A stretch of DNA of 12,197 nucleotides, from positions 1 through 12,197 of the forward strand of contig JAUVBP010000015.1 of assembly GCA_030591125.1 (NCBI GenBank), written 5' to 3'. The notes beneath the pieces were generated by a model. The model was not told where the DNA came from, made no database searches, and saw only the letters and a program-made list of their open reading frames with translations. Below are positions 6,636 to 12,197 of the stretch, piece after piece. A program made the translations under genes and the position numbers. Numbering within the stretch: the stretch's first letter is position 1; the number at the start of each line of letters is the position of its first letter. This DNA comes from Candidatus Woesearchaeota archaeon. Its GTDB lineage: Archaea > Nanobdellota > Nanobdellia > Woesearchaeales > UBA11576.

Positions 6636-6675
6636 TATCAAAGTGGAGTTTTGATGCTCAAACTTTGTTTGAAAG
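6636..6675 (+). other. tRNA intron 2 (40 bases, T-loop 59/60)
   Basis: Outer helix is the T stem itself (CCCGG/CCGGG). The central helix is TTCA (6630-6633) with TGAA (6670-6673). The 3-base bulges are AAT (6634-6636) and AGT (6674-6676). The intron side continues with CAAAG (6639-6643) pairing CTTTG (6663-6667). Cleavage after base two of each bulge restores a standard TTCAAAT T-loop. Introns at 59/60 are known from some archaeal lineages but are noncanonical. Confidence 0.88.
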
Positions 6676-6838
6676 TCCGGGCGTTGGCGTCTGTATTCAA
6701 TTACCACGTCGCAGCCCATAGATACTCGTGTCTTTATTTGTAGAAAAATGACCAATAATTTGGCACAAAGTTTTTTGTTTTTCAAATTCTCTTAATGAGA
6801 TGATTATTCAGAAACTAATATTCAATTTTATAAAAATT

Positions 6839-7291
6839 TTAAGGAAGAACGTCACTTAAATACTGCCCTCTTGACAATCTGATTTTTGTACATTTGGCTT
6901 GATTTTCCATTTCAGCAATCCAATCATTCCAATTCTCCGCCACATTATCTATCCATTTTTTTGGGTTTCCTCTTTGCTCATATCTCTTAATATATTCATC
7001 TTTCAGTACTATATCTGGATAAACTAGTGTATATTCAATACCTTCATTTTCTAAAGTATCTGTAACCGCTGTATGGCACGAAATCAATATTATATCGCAC
7101 TTACCCATTACATTTAGCATAGCCTGTACGTAATTATTTGGAAAATCTGGATGCAAATCACCATTTTTGTCTTTAGAAAACATACCAGAACAAAAATCTA
7201 CTATGGATGAATCAGAATGTTTTCCAAGATATGTTTTTCCTACACCAGGAAACGCTGAAATTATTTTTGTTTTTTGGTTTAAATCTGACAT
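6839..7291 (-). CDS. Small P-loop kinase-like protein
   Basis: This 150-residue protein has a Walker A motif near its start, AFPGVGKT (13-20), a short hydrophobic strand CDIILISCH (65-73) and a lid-like Arg-rich segment KRYEQRGNP (102-110), the layout of small nucleoside/nucleotide kinases. Proteins with the same order (FPG-GKT, DFPNNY, SCH/SSH, LVYP, RGN, W--W) are known to me mainly from bacteria and phages, where they are usually left as hypothetical P-loop proteins; this is recollection and not a search. The reading frame is open to 7408, but the ATG at 7291 is chosen because the P-loop strand follows at once and a TATA box lies at 7328-7321, giving a near-leaderless start. The extra 39 residues would run over a promoter-like and hairpin region. 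The gene is A/T-richer than the protease gene and faces the tRNA-Ser 3' end, both consistent with transfer. Substrate unknown. Confidence 0.7.
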   Translation of the reverse strand: MSDLNQKTKIISAFPGVGKTYLGKHSDSSIVDFCSGMFSKDKNGDLHPDFPNNYVQAMLNVMGKCDIILISCHTAVTDTLENEGIEYTLVYPDIVLKDEYIKRYEQRGNPKKWIDNVAENWNDWIAEMENQAKCTKIRLSRGQYLSDVLP

Positions 7292-7320
7292 GATAAACTG
7301 TTTTTCATTAATATTATAAA

Positions 7321-7328
7321 AATTTATA
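7321..7328 (-). promoter_or_regulatory. TATA box of the P-loop kinase-like gene
   Basis: TATAAATT on the - strand lies about 33 bases before the ATG at 7291, predicting a transcript with at most a few leader bases. No SD site is visible, so leaderless translation is likely. Confidence 0.5.
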
Positions 7329-7501
7329 CCTCCAAGATTGAAAAATATTAAGGTGAGGGCGAGCATACGATGTTTTGAAGGGGTTACTTGGTCATTAGAT
7401 AAGCTCATCGTATTTAAACCTCGTAGCGCACTTGTAGCACAGGTATCAAAACCTCTCTCGTAGTCGAATTTAAATAATAGAGGTACCTATTAACGATCAA
7501 T

Positions 7502-7531
7502 AATTAAGAATTCGCACCGGACGGTAAGTTC
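7502..7531 (+). repeat. Dispersed 30-bp repeat, copy A
   Basis: Matches 11717-11746 in the same orientation with a single difference (A at 7509, G at 11724); the last 22 bases are identical. It is distinctly G/C-rich inside A/T-rich noncoding DNA. With its right flank it can fold as nested stems: CGCAC (7513-7517) with a downstream GTGCG near 7545, then GGA/TCC, then GGT/ACC around a loop containing GTTCGA. No coding role is evident. Confidence 0.85.
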
Positions 7532-7578
7532 GACACCTTCCTCGTGCGCAGGCGTCTCAACAGCCTATTTTGAGTAAA

Positions 7579-7588
7579 GCTTAAAAAC
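7579..7588 (+). promoter_or_regulatory. TATA box of the UPF0182 gene, leaderless start
   Basis: GCTTAAAAAC is centred about 26 bases before the ATG at 7610, and there is no SD site, so the transcript probably begins at the start codon. Confidence 0.5.
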
Positions 7589-7609
7589 AGGCATCCAATC
7601 ACCTCAGTC

Positions 7610-10483
7610 ATGGAAGACAAACAGAGATGGTTTGGGAAACTGATCCTGCCGGGCATTGTAGTGATTTTCATCCTGTGTTTCAAGTTCGCAGGGCTGGTAA
7701 CAGACTTCTGGTGGTTTGATGCACTTGGGTTCAAGGACATATTCCTCATCTCATTGAAGACAAAAGTGCTCCTTTTCCTTGCCTCTGCAGTCATCTTCTA
7801 CGTGTTTGCAAGGTTGAACTTATGGATTGCATCACGGTTCCATGAGCGGCAGAAGGGTTGGATCTCTGGCAAGGCAAGAGAGATCATACTGTTATCAATA
7901 TCATTTGTGTGCGGTATCGCCGTATCTTCTGAGTGGTTTGTGTGGCTTCAGTATTTCAGACAGGTCCCTTTCAATCTGACAGAGCCCATCTTTATGCAGG
8001 ATGTGTCTTTCTATGTCTTCTCTCTTCCATTTCTGTTGTCGATCCTGGGCTATGTGATGCTGGTCATTGTGGCCACAACAATCCTCGTGGCCATAGATTA
8101 CTTCCAGCCGATAATCTCGGGCTGGTTCGACCAGTCAAAGCTGAGCATGGTCAAGGACCCTAACACTGGAGTGCCTGCATACAGGGCTGACTTCAGGTCA
8201 TCGTTCAAGAAGCTGAAGAAGAACGCACTGAGGCACGTGACAGTGCTTGGGTCGCTCATATTCTTGTTGATATCCGGAAAGCACTACCTCACAAGGTATT
8301 CTATAATGTATTCTGAAAAAGGGATTGTTGTAGGTGCAGGGTATACTGACGTGAATGTGTTCCTGCCGATAATAAAGCTGTTGATGGTGTTCGCATTCTT
8401 GATCGTGATACTGTTCTATATATGGATGTTCTATATATCAAAAGAGCCTAAGTTGAAGAAGAGACACATAGTGGCTACGATAATGGGTCTTTATTTCATC
8501 TTTGCATTCATCGGTCCGGGTATGATCCCAGGAGTTGTTCAGTCACTCAAGGTGTCTCCTAATGAGCTTAATCTTGAGAGGCCATTCATAGAGAACAACA
8601 TAAAGTTCACTAAGATCGCATATGGGCTTGATGACGTGTCTGAAAAGGATTTCAGCTCAGAAGGCAGGGTGACTGCAGAGCTTCTTGAGAACTCTACGGA
8701 GACGATTGACAATGTACGGCTGCTGGACTGGCGGCCTCTTGTCCAGACGTATAAGCAGACCCAGGAGATAAGGCTGTACTATGAGCTTGCAGAGATAGAC
8801 ATAGACCGTTACAGCATCGACGGCAAGTATACAGAAGTCATGCTTTCTCCAAGGGAGCTTGAGCAGAGGCAGATAGTCTCGAATGCCCAGACCTGGGTGA
8901 ATCTTCACCTGGTTTATACTCATGGTTTCGGTGTTGTGGTAAGCCCTGTGAATTCTGTCACTACAGAAGGGCTTCCAGATTACTTCTTGAAGGATATCCC
9001 TCCTAAGAATATTCTCAAGGAACCTGCTCTTGATGTCGAGAGGCCTCAGATATATTATGGTGAGACTGAGAATGACTTTGTGGTGGTCAACACCAAGACT
9101 GAAGAGTTTGATTACCCGAAGGGGACCACGAACGAATACATCAATTATGATGGCAAAGGAGGGGTCGTGCTTGACACTTTCCTGAAGAAGCTGTTCATGG
9201 CGCTCCGCTTCAGGGACATAAAGATACTGTTGACAGCAGACATAACTCCTTCAAGCAGGATGATGTTCACGAGGAGTATCCAGAGCAGGATAAGCAAGCT
9301 GACTCCTTTCTTATTGCTTGATGATGATCCTTATATCGTGATTGATGATGGCAAGCTCGTGTGGATACAGGATGCTTATACTATGACAGGAAATTTTCCT
9401 TACTCACAGAAGGCAGGGAAGATAAACTATATGCGTAATTCAGTGAAGATTGTTGTTGATGCGTATGATGGGACTGTCACGTATTACGTGACTGAGGTCG
9501 ATGATCCTATCATGGAGACGTACACCAGGATATTCCCTAAGCAGTTCAGGCATATCAATAGCATGCCATCTTCTCTGAGAGCGCATGTAAGATATCCTGT
9601 CGACCTGTTCAAGCTGCAGTCTGCTATCTATAGCACGTACCACATGGAGAACCCTACTGTGTTCTACAACAAGGAGGACGCCTGGCAGATACCTTCTGAG
9701 ATATACGGGACAGGCCAGCAGGTGATGCTCGAACCATATTATATCATCATGAATCTTCCTGGAGAGGATAAGGAGGAGTTTGTGCTCATGAGTCCCTTCA
9801 CCCCATTGAAGAAGGACAATATGATATCCTGGTTCGCTGCACGTTCTGATGGTGAGCATTATGGGAAGTTATTGCTCTACCAGTTCCCTAAGGATAAGTT
9901 GGTGTATGGGCCATTGCAGATTGAGGCGAAGTTCGATCAGGATTCTGAGATATCCCAGCAGCTTACATTATGGTCCCAGCAGGGGTCAAGCGTGACAAGA
10001 GGAAATCTTCTTGTGATACCTATTGATGACAGTCTCTTGTACATAGAACCACTTTACCTTCAGGCAGATAAGGGGAAGCTGCCTCAGCTCAAGAGAGTGT
10101 TGGTCTCTGATGGTGAACGGGTCGTGATGGAAGAGAGCCTGGGTGAGGCTCTTGAAGCACTGTTTGGCACGACAAGAGAAGAACGCAAGACCGGTGAAGG
10201 GGATGCGACAAGAAAGGAGCGGTTGGATGTGACGACTGATGATTATCTTGTAGAAGAGGCCAATCTTTACTATGCCAAGGTGCTTAAGGCCATGGAGGCC
10301 CAGGACTGGGCAGGCATGGGCGAGAACTTCGACCTGTTAGGTGAAGTCCTTGAGGATCTTAGTGTGGCTGATGATTCTGAGGTTGATACTCCTGCGGTAG
10401 ATACTTCTACAGCAGATACTCCTACAGCAGATACTCCTGTGGCAGATACTCCTACAGCAGATACTTCTGAAGCTGTTGAGTGA
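7610..10483 (+). CDS. UPF0182 (COG1615) family membrane protein
   Basis: This 957-residue protein is a full-length member of the UPF0182 family, whose biochemical role is not established. The N-terminal third has about seven membrane helices (roughly 12-30, 51-69, 91-109, 136-162, 208-224, 252-277, 287-310). Family landmarks are visible: DFWWFDALGF (32-41), MQDVSFYVFSLPF (129-141), GAGYTDVNVFLPI (242-254) and the sequence around VSPNELNLERPFIENN (315-330). The large remainder (about 330-900) is soluble and probably extracytoplasmic. The C-terminus has an acidic helix region followed by six tandem pentapeptides of the form (A/V)DT(P/S)x at 925-954, encoded by 15-base repeats. The ATG at 7610 fits a leaderless transcript. 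The family is best known from actinobacteria, cyanobacteria and firmicutes, with some archaeal members, so past transfer is possible; codon use and motifs look intact. It stands alone. Confidence 0.92.
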   Translation: MEDKQRWFGKLILPGIVVIFILCFKFAGLVTDFWWFDALGFKDIFLISLKTKVLLFLASAVIFYVFARLNLWIASRFHERQKGWISGKAREIILLSISFVCGIAVSSEWFVWLQYFRQVPFNLTEPIFMQDVSFYVFSLPFLLSILGYVMLVIVATTILVAIDYFQPIISGWFDQSKLSMVKDPNTGVPAYRADFRSSFKKLKKNALRHVTVLGSLIFLLISGKHYLTRYSIMYSEKGIVVGAGYTDVNVFLPIIKLLMVFAFLIVILFYIWMFYISKEPKLKKRHIVATIMGLYFIFAFIGPGMIPGVVQSLKVSPNELNLERPFIENNIKFTKIAYGLDDVSEKDFSSEGRVTAELLENSTETIDNVRLLDWRPLVQTYKQTQEIRLYYELAEIDIDRYSIDGKYTEVMLSPRELEQRQIVSNAQTWVNLHLVYTHGFGVVVSPVNSVTTEGLPDYFLKDIPPKNILKEPALDVERPQIYYGETENDFVVVNTKTEEFDYPKGTTNEYINYDGKGGVVLDTFLKKLFMALRFRDIKILLTADITPSSRMMFTRSIQSRISKLTPFLLLDDDPYIVIDDGKLVWIQDAYTMTGNFPYSQKAGKINYMRNSVKIVVDAYDGTVTYYVTEVDDPIMETYTRIFPKQFRHINSMPSSLRAHVRYPVDLFKLQSAIYSTYHMENPTVFYNKEDAWQIPSEIYGTGQQVMLEPYYIIMNLPGEDKEEFVLMSPFTPLKKDNMISWFAARSDGEHYGKLLLYQFPKDKLVYGPLQIEAKFDQDSEISQQLTLWSQQGSSVTRGNLLVIPIDDSLLYIEPLYLQADKGKLPQLKRVLVSDGERVVMEESLGEALEALFGTTREERKTGEGDATRKERLDVTTDDYLVEEANLYYAKVLKAMEAQDWAGMGENFDLLGEVLEDLSVADDSEVDTPAVDTSTADTPTADTPVADTPTADTSEAVE
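10382..10471 (+). repeat. Six tandem 15-bp repeats encoding a (A/V)DT(P/S)x tail
   Basis: Six in-frame 15-base units encode VDTPA, VDTST, ADTPT, ADTPV, ADTPT and ADTSE at the end of the UPF0182 protein. Middle units are nearly identical at the DNA level (GCAGATACTCCTACA type), so copy number probably varies between strains. The Thr/Pro/Asp composition suggests a flexible, perhaps surface-exposed tail. Confidence 0.85.
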
Positions 10484-10508
10484 TTGTAGGGCAGTCCGGG
10501 CGCTGAAA

Positions 10509-10530
10509 GGTAAGTCTGACTTACCGTCCG
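10509..10530 (-). repeat. Truncated inverted relative of the 30-bp repeat, forming a hairpin
   Basis: GGTAAGTC (10509-10516) and GACTTACC (10518-10525) form a perfect 8-bp inverted repeat around one T. The right arm with its flank, read on the - strand, is CGGACGGTAAGT, identical over 12 bases to copies A and B, and the adjacent TAATTGC (10536-10530, - strand) matches their beginning with the middle deleted. It lies 25 bases after the UPF0182 stop codon, followed by T5 at 10547-10551, so it could also serve as a transcript end. Confidence 0.5.
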
Positions 10531-10689
10531 CAATTAGGGTGTGGCCTTTTTGTGGCATAGATGTTAGAAACGATCTTATTGTTGAATTAGCGCTAAAAAA
10601 TGAAGAAATGACATAGGAAGATAGACTAAATCAATTATAGATACACAACTTAATTATTTTCCTATTACCTCATTTATGGGTTAAGATCT

Positions 10690-11586
10690 TTACAGAAAGA
10701 ATCTTTCCTTTGGAAAACGGAATTCTGTACGATAATACCTCCCTCTAGGGTGGTTGACTCTCCTCACCCTTCCGTCATGATAGTTCTGTAGATAATTTGA
10801 GACGTGTAAGCATATTTGGAATATGTCTCTCAGGTATTGCGCAGTTTGTCTTTTTCTTAGGTGGGGCATATCGATCAATACTGTGTTAGGACTGTATCCC
10901 TTTAATCTGTGATCCACAAATGATTCGACAAATCTTTTTGCCACTTCTTTCGACGGGTCACGCAGGAATTCTATCCCTAACTCTTCTGGTTCTGCTTCGA
11001 CAAGTGGGCCTTTGGCCATTCCTATAAGGGTTAATATTCTAAGGTAGCAGCTTTTTACGCCCAGGTCTCCATCATTCTCTCTTCCAGAGAGTATGGGTCC
11101 TATCTTTTCTCTTATATCATTATTTCGAGGTAGATGTATCTGCCCCTGAAGATCCTTTGCTCCGCCGATATAGCCTCCGCAGATTATGCTTCCTGCAAGA
11201 TAAGCCAAGGATGCTACAACTGGATGCGAATAAGGGATTCCTTCAGGATGCTTAAACATATCGATGTAGAATTCTGATCCGGGCATTTCCCTGAGTTCAT
11301 TGAGCACTTTCACACTCCTGGGTATTGATCCTTCTCTCCAATCTCTGATGATCCTATTTTTTCGTTGATTTATCCAGCTTTTTCTTTTGTCTGCAGGCAG
11401 GTCCTGTGCTTTCTCCCATAATGTATCTTCAAGAGTTTTCCTGGGATGATCTGTTCTGAATTTTGCTTCAATGATTCCATCAGATATTGTTGTTAAGAAT
11501 TCCAGGCCATAGTCTGCTCTTTGATTTGTTCCATAACCAGCAAACCAAGATTCTATGTCAGTATTTGGGAGCGTCAATTTAGTCAT
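10690..11586 (-). CDS. LAGLIDADG-homing-endonuclease-like protein with degenerate motif
   Basis: This 298-residue basic protein is tentatively placed with archaeal LAGLIDADG-type proteins. Residues 127-142, LAYLAGSIICGGYIGG, have the helix pattern of the first motif (LAYLaGlidgDGyi), but the catalytic Asp position before the final Gly is Gly. A second possible motif helix, RFVESFVDHRLKGY (218-231), keeps Asp225. Upstream, residues 70-98 (WINQRKNRIIRDWREGSIPRSVKVLNEL) resemble the DNA-binding 'I~~W~~G~~P~~~~~LN~L' element found in such proteins. The C-terminus is very basic (RVRRVNHPRGRYYRTEFRFP). True endonucleases cut at intron or intein insertion sites. Here the gene is free-standing, so it may be a domesticated DNA-binding protein or a decayed nuclease. 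A TATA box at 11616-11607 predicts a leaderless start at the ATG at 11586. The codon and base mix is A/T-richer than in the UPF0182 gene. Function is uncertain. Confidence 0.55.
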   Translation of the reverse strand: MTKLTLPNTDIESWFAGYGTNQRADYGLEFLTTISDGIIEAKFRTDHPRKTLEDTLWEKAQDLPADKRKSWINQRKNRIIRDWREGSIPRSVKVLNELREMPGSEFYIDMFKHPEGIPYSHPVVASLAYLAGSIICGGYIGGAKDLQGQIHLPRNNDIREKIGPILSGRENDGDLGVKSCYLRILTLIGMAKGPLVEAEPEELGIEFLRDPSKEVAKRFVESFVDHRLKGYSPNTVLIDMPHLRKRQTAQYLRDIFQICLHVSNYLQNYHDGRVRRVNHPRGRYYRTEFRFPKERFFL

Positions 11587-11606
11587 ATCAACTACAAAGT
11601 TAGTCT

Positions 11607-11616
11607 TTTTAATAAA
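11607..11616 (-). promoter_or_regulatory. TATA box of the LAGLIDADG-like gene, leaderless start
   Basis: TTTATTAAAA on the - strand is centred about 26 bases before the ATG at 11586. There is no SD site. Confidence 0.45.
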
Positions 11617-11716
11617 CTCTTTGTTTATTTGTTACTATTTAGTAAAAACCCTCTGGCTAACTGATATCCATTTGTATCGATGGATTTATGTGGACTACTC
11701 TTTATTTACAGATAGA

Positions 11717-11746
11717 AATTAAGGATTCGCACCGGACGGTAAGTTC
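11717..11746 (+). repeat. Dispersed 30-bp repeat, copy B
   Basis: Same orientation as copy A (7502-7531) with one mismatch at 11724. Sequences diverge at once after GTTC, although in both copies the next two bases keep an RA pattern (GA in A, AA in B). The right flank GGGTTGGCGC can pair with the CGCACC inside the repeat, a different layout from copy A. Confidence 0.85.
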
Positions 11747-11862
11747 AAAATTCTCCCCTGGGTTGGCGCATTTTATTTAAAAAAATCTTAAATGGTACTT
11801 ATTTTACTATTCTCGCATAATAAGTACATCATACTCAATTAAACAGGTTTTTAATGGAATAA

Positions 11863-11873
11863 CCTTTATAAGG
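11863..11873 (+). promoter_or_regulatory. TATA box of the right-edge gene
   Basis: CCTTTATAAGG is centred about 27 bases before 11895, so transcription should start within a few bases of the ATG at 11900. Confidence 0.5.
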
Positions 11874-11899
11874 ATATTATGCTAAAATGATAGATTGAG

Positions 11900-12197
11900 A
11901 TGGTATTCCAAGTATTGTTAGATAAGCTAGGTAGTAGTGAAAGATATCTTCTGAAACATATGGTGTGTAGGAAGAATAGGCTACGCAGGGGTGTAGCTCC
12001 AGCAAGATACAGAAAGCCTAAATATTCTTTGAGAGATGAGAGAGAAAATAAGCCTGATAAGGATTGGTTCTTCAGGATATTGGATCATGTCGCTTCTGGT
12101 CGTGATAGTGGTTATTCTGCTGCGTATGCGTCTTATTGGAAGCCTGATGCGATCGATAGTCCGTCGTCGGAACTTAGGCGTGTTTTGCAGCGTGCTT
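11900..12197 (+). CDS. N-terminal part of an unrecognised basic protein (runs off the edge)
   Basis: An open frame starts at the ATG at 11900 and continues without a stop to the window edge, giving 99 residues. It is rich in Arg and Lys early on (CRKNRLRRGVAPARYRKPKY, about residues 23-42), then continues RDERENKPDKDWFFRILDHV and a SGYSAAYASYWKPDA stretch that could form a helix-turn-helix, though no family is recognised. A TATA box at 11863-11873 gives a near-leaderless transcript, which supports the start. An ATG at residue 21 is the next alternative. The basic N-terminus suggests nucleic-acid binding, as inference. The true length is unknown. Confidence 0.6.
   Translation, partial: MVFQVLLDKLGSSERYLLKHMVCRKNRLRRGVAPARYRKPKYSLRDERENKPDKDWFFRILDHVASGRDSGYSAAYASYWKPDAIDSPSSELRRVLQRA

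Larger units (their letters stand above)
6551..6689 (+). tRNA. tRNA-Ser(CGA) with two introns (37/38 and 59/60)
   Basis: The gene folds into a complete class II tRNA once two introns are removed. The acceptor stem GCCAACG (6551-6557) pairs perfectly with CGTTGGC (6682-6688), with discriminator G73 at 6689, the serine identity base. The D arm is GCA/TGC with GG at 6569-6570. The anticodon stem CCGGT (6578-6582) pairs with ACCGG (6606-6610), and the anticodon CGA is at 6585-6587 after U33. The long variable arm (6611-6624) has a TCC/GGA stem, as expected for serine. The T stem CCCGG (6625-6629) pairs with CCGGG (6677-6681), and the spliced T-loop reads TTCAAAT. CCA is not encoded. Intron 1 is 6589-6604 and intron 2 is 6636-6675, each inside a BHB motif. 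Cleavage by tRNA-splicing endonuclease and ligation would be required for function. There is no disruption outside the introns, so the gene looks functional. Confidence 0.92.
7292..7609. other. 318-base noncoding region with promoters, inverted repeats and repeat copy A
   Basis: No gene is supported here. The stretch holds the - strand promoter of the P-loop gene (TATA 7321-7328), an 8-bp inverted repeat (ATACGATG at 7365-7372 with CATCGTAT at 7406-7413), a two-part inverted repeat (AGGT 7441-7444 with ACCT 7485-7488, and ACCTCT 7451-7456 with AGAGGT 7479-7484), repeat copy A (7502-7531) and the promoter of the UPF0182 gene (7579-7588). A small structured RNA is possible but not shown. Confidence 0.5.
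11587..11899. other. 313-base noncoding region with two promoters and repeat copy B
   Basis: No gene is supported. It holds the - strand TATA box of the LAGLIDADG-like gene (11607-11616), a 6-bp inverted repeat (ATCCAT 11666-11671 with ATGGAT 11680-11685), a TATA-like CTTTATTTAC at 11699-11708, repeat copy B (11717-11746) and the + strand TATA box at 11863-11873. Elsewhere it is A/T-rich without visible signals. Confidence 0.5.

Noticed and set aside
6540..6785. Protein gene on the - strand over the tRNA
   Set aside because: The open frame is a shadow of the tRNA and its introns; it has no promoter or SD site.
6795..6825. C/D box sRNA at the TGAGATGATTATTCAG stretch
   Set aside because: Box C is imperfect and no matching box D lies at the right spacing.
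7292..7408. N-terminal extension of the P-loop gene to 7408
   Set aside because: The 39 added residues cover a TATA box and an inverted repeat, and the P-loop normally lies close to the N-terminus.
7513..7548. Second tRNA or split-tRNA half at the 30-bp repeat (GTTCRA resembles a T-loop)
   Set aside because: No five-pair T stem, acceptor stem or D arm could be built on either strand at copy A or B.
10488..10503. tRNA 3' fragment near 10490 (shares AGTCCGGGCG with the tRNA-Ser 3' end)
   Set aside because: A ten-base match is expected by chance many times in 12 kb, and the acceptor sequence does not continue.
7502..11746. Integrated element with attL/attR at the two direct repeats
   Set aside because: No integrase, transposase or replication gene lies between them, neither repeat lies in a tRNA gene, and a third copy is inverted.
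1..12197. CRISPR array, rRNA, insertion sequence or toxin-antitoxin pair
   Set aside because: No regularly spaced repeats, rRNA-like stretches, transposase motifs or paired small toxin/antitoxin genes were seen.

Overview
The window reads as archaeal chromosome. Many genes have an A/T-rich TATA box about 25-30 bases upstream of the expected transcript start. Several transcripts appear leaderless, others carry Shine-Dalgarno (SD) sites, and genes end in T-rich tracts. There is an archaeal HTH_45-type winged-helix gene and a tRNA-Ser gene whose two introns sit in textbook bulge-helix-bulge (BHB) folds. The gene mix (deoxynucleoside kinases, small exported proteins, UPF0182, LAGLIDADG-like protein) would suit an uncultivated DPANN/Woesearchaeota-like lineage, but that placement is inference.

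Left part (1-5131). A small exported Gly-rich protein (24-443, -) is divergent from a two-gene unit of a 7-helix membrane protein and a winged-helix regulator (575-1517, +). That unit meets a VTT/DedA-like membrane protein (1514-2071, -) tail to tail, sharing 4 bases. Next come two adjacent deoxynucleoside kinase genes on the - strand: a 502-residue protein with two complete kinase domains (2111-3619) and a single-domain kinase (3707-4432). Together they encode three kinase domains, which suggests reliance on nucleoside salvage. A predicted lipoprotein with a cupredoxin-like domain lacking the usual copper ligands follows (4574-5131, +).

Middle (5252-7291). A complete secreted subtilisin-family protease with propeptide (5252-6433, +) ends in T tracts. 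It is followed by the tRNA-Ser(CGA) gene (6551-6689), interrupted by a 16-base intron at 37/38 and a 40-base intron in the T-loop at 59/60. A small A/T-rich P-loop kinase-like gene (6839-7291, -) faces it and may have been acquired by transfer.

Right part (7292-12197). A 957-residue UPF0182 membrane protein (7610-10483, +) ends in a tandem pentapeptide tail. A 298-residue protein with a degenerate LAGLIDADG-like helix follows on the - strand (10690-11586). The start of an unrecognised basic protein runs off the right edge (11900-12197, +). Noncoding DNA here holds a 30-bp sequence present twice in direct orientation (7502-7531 and 11717-11746, one mismatch). A truncated inverted relative forms a hairpin just after the UPF0182 gene (10509-10530), and a weaker relative lies beside the tRNA gene (6481-6503). 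This dispersed repeat family, the doubly interrupted tRNA and the fused kinase are the three most notable items. No CRISPR array, transposase, integrase or rRNA was seen.
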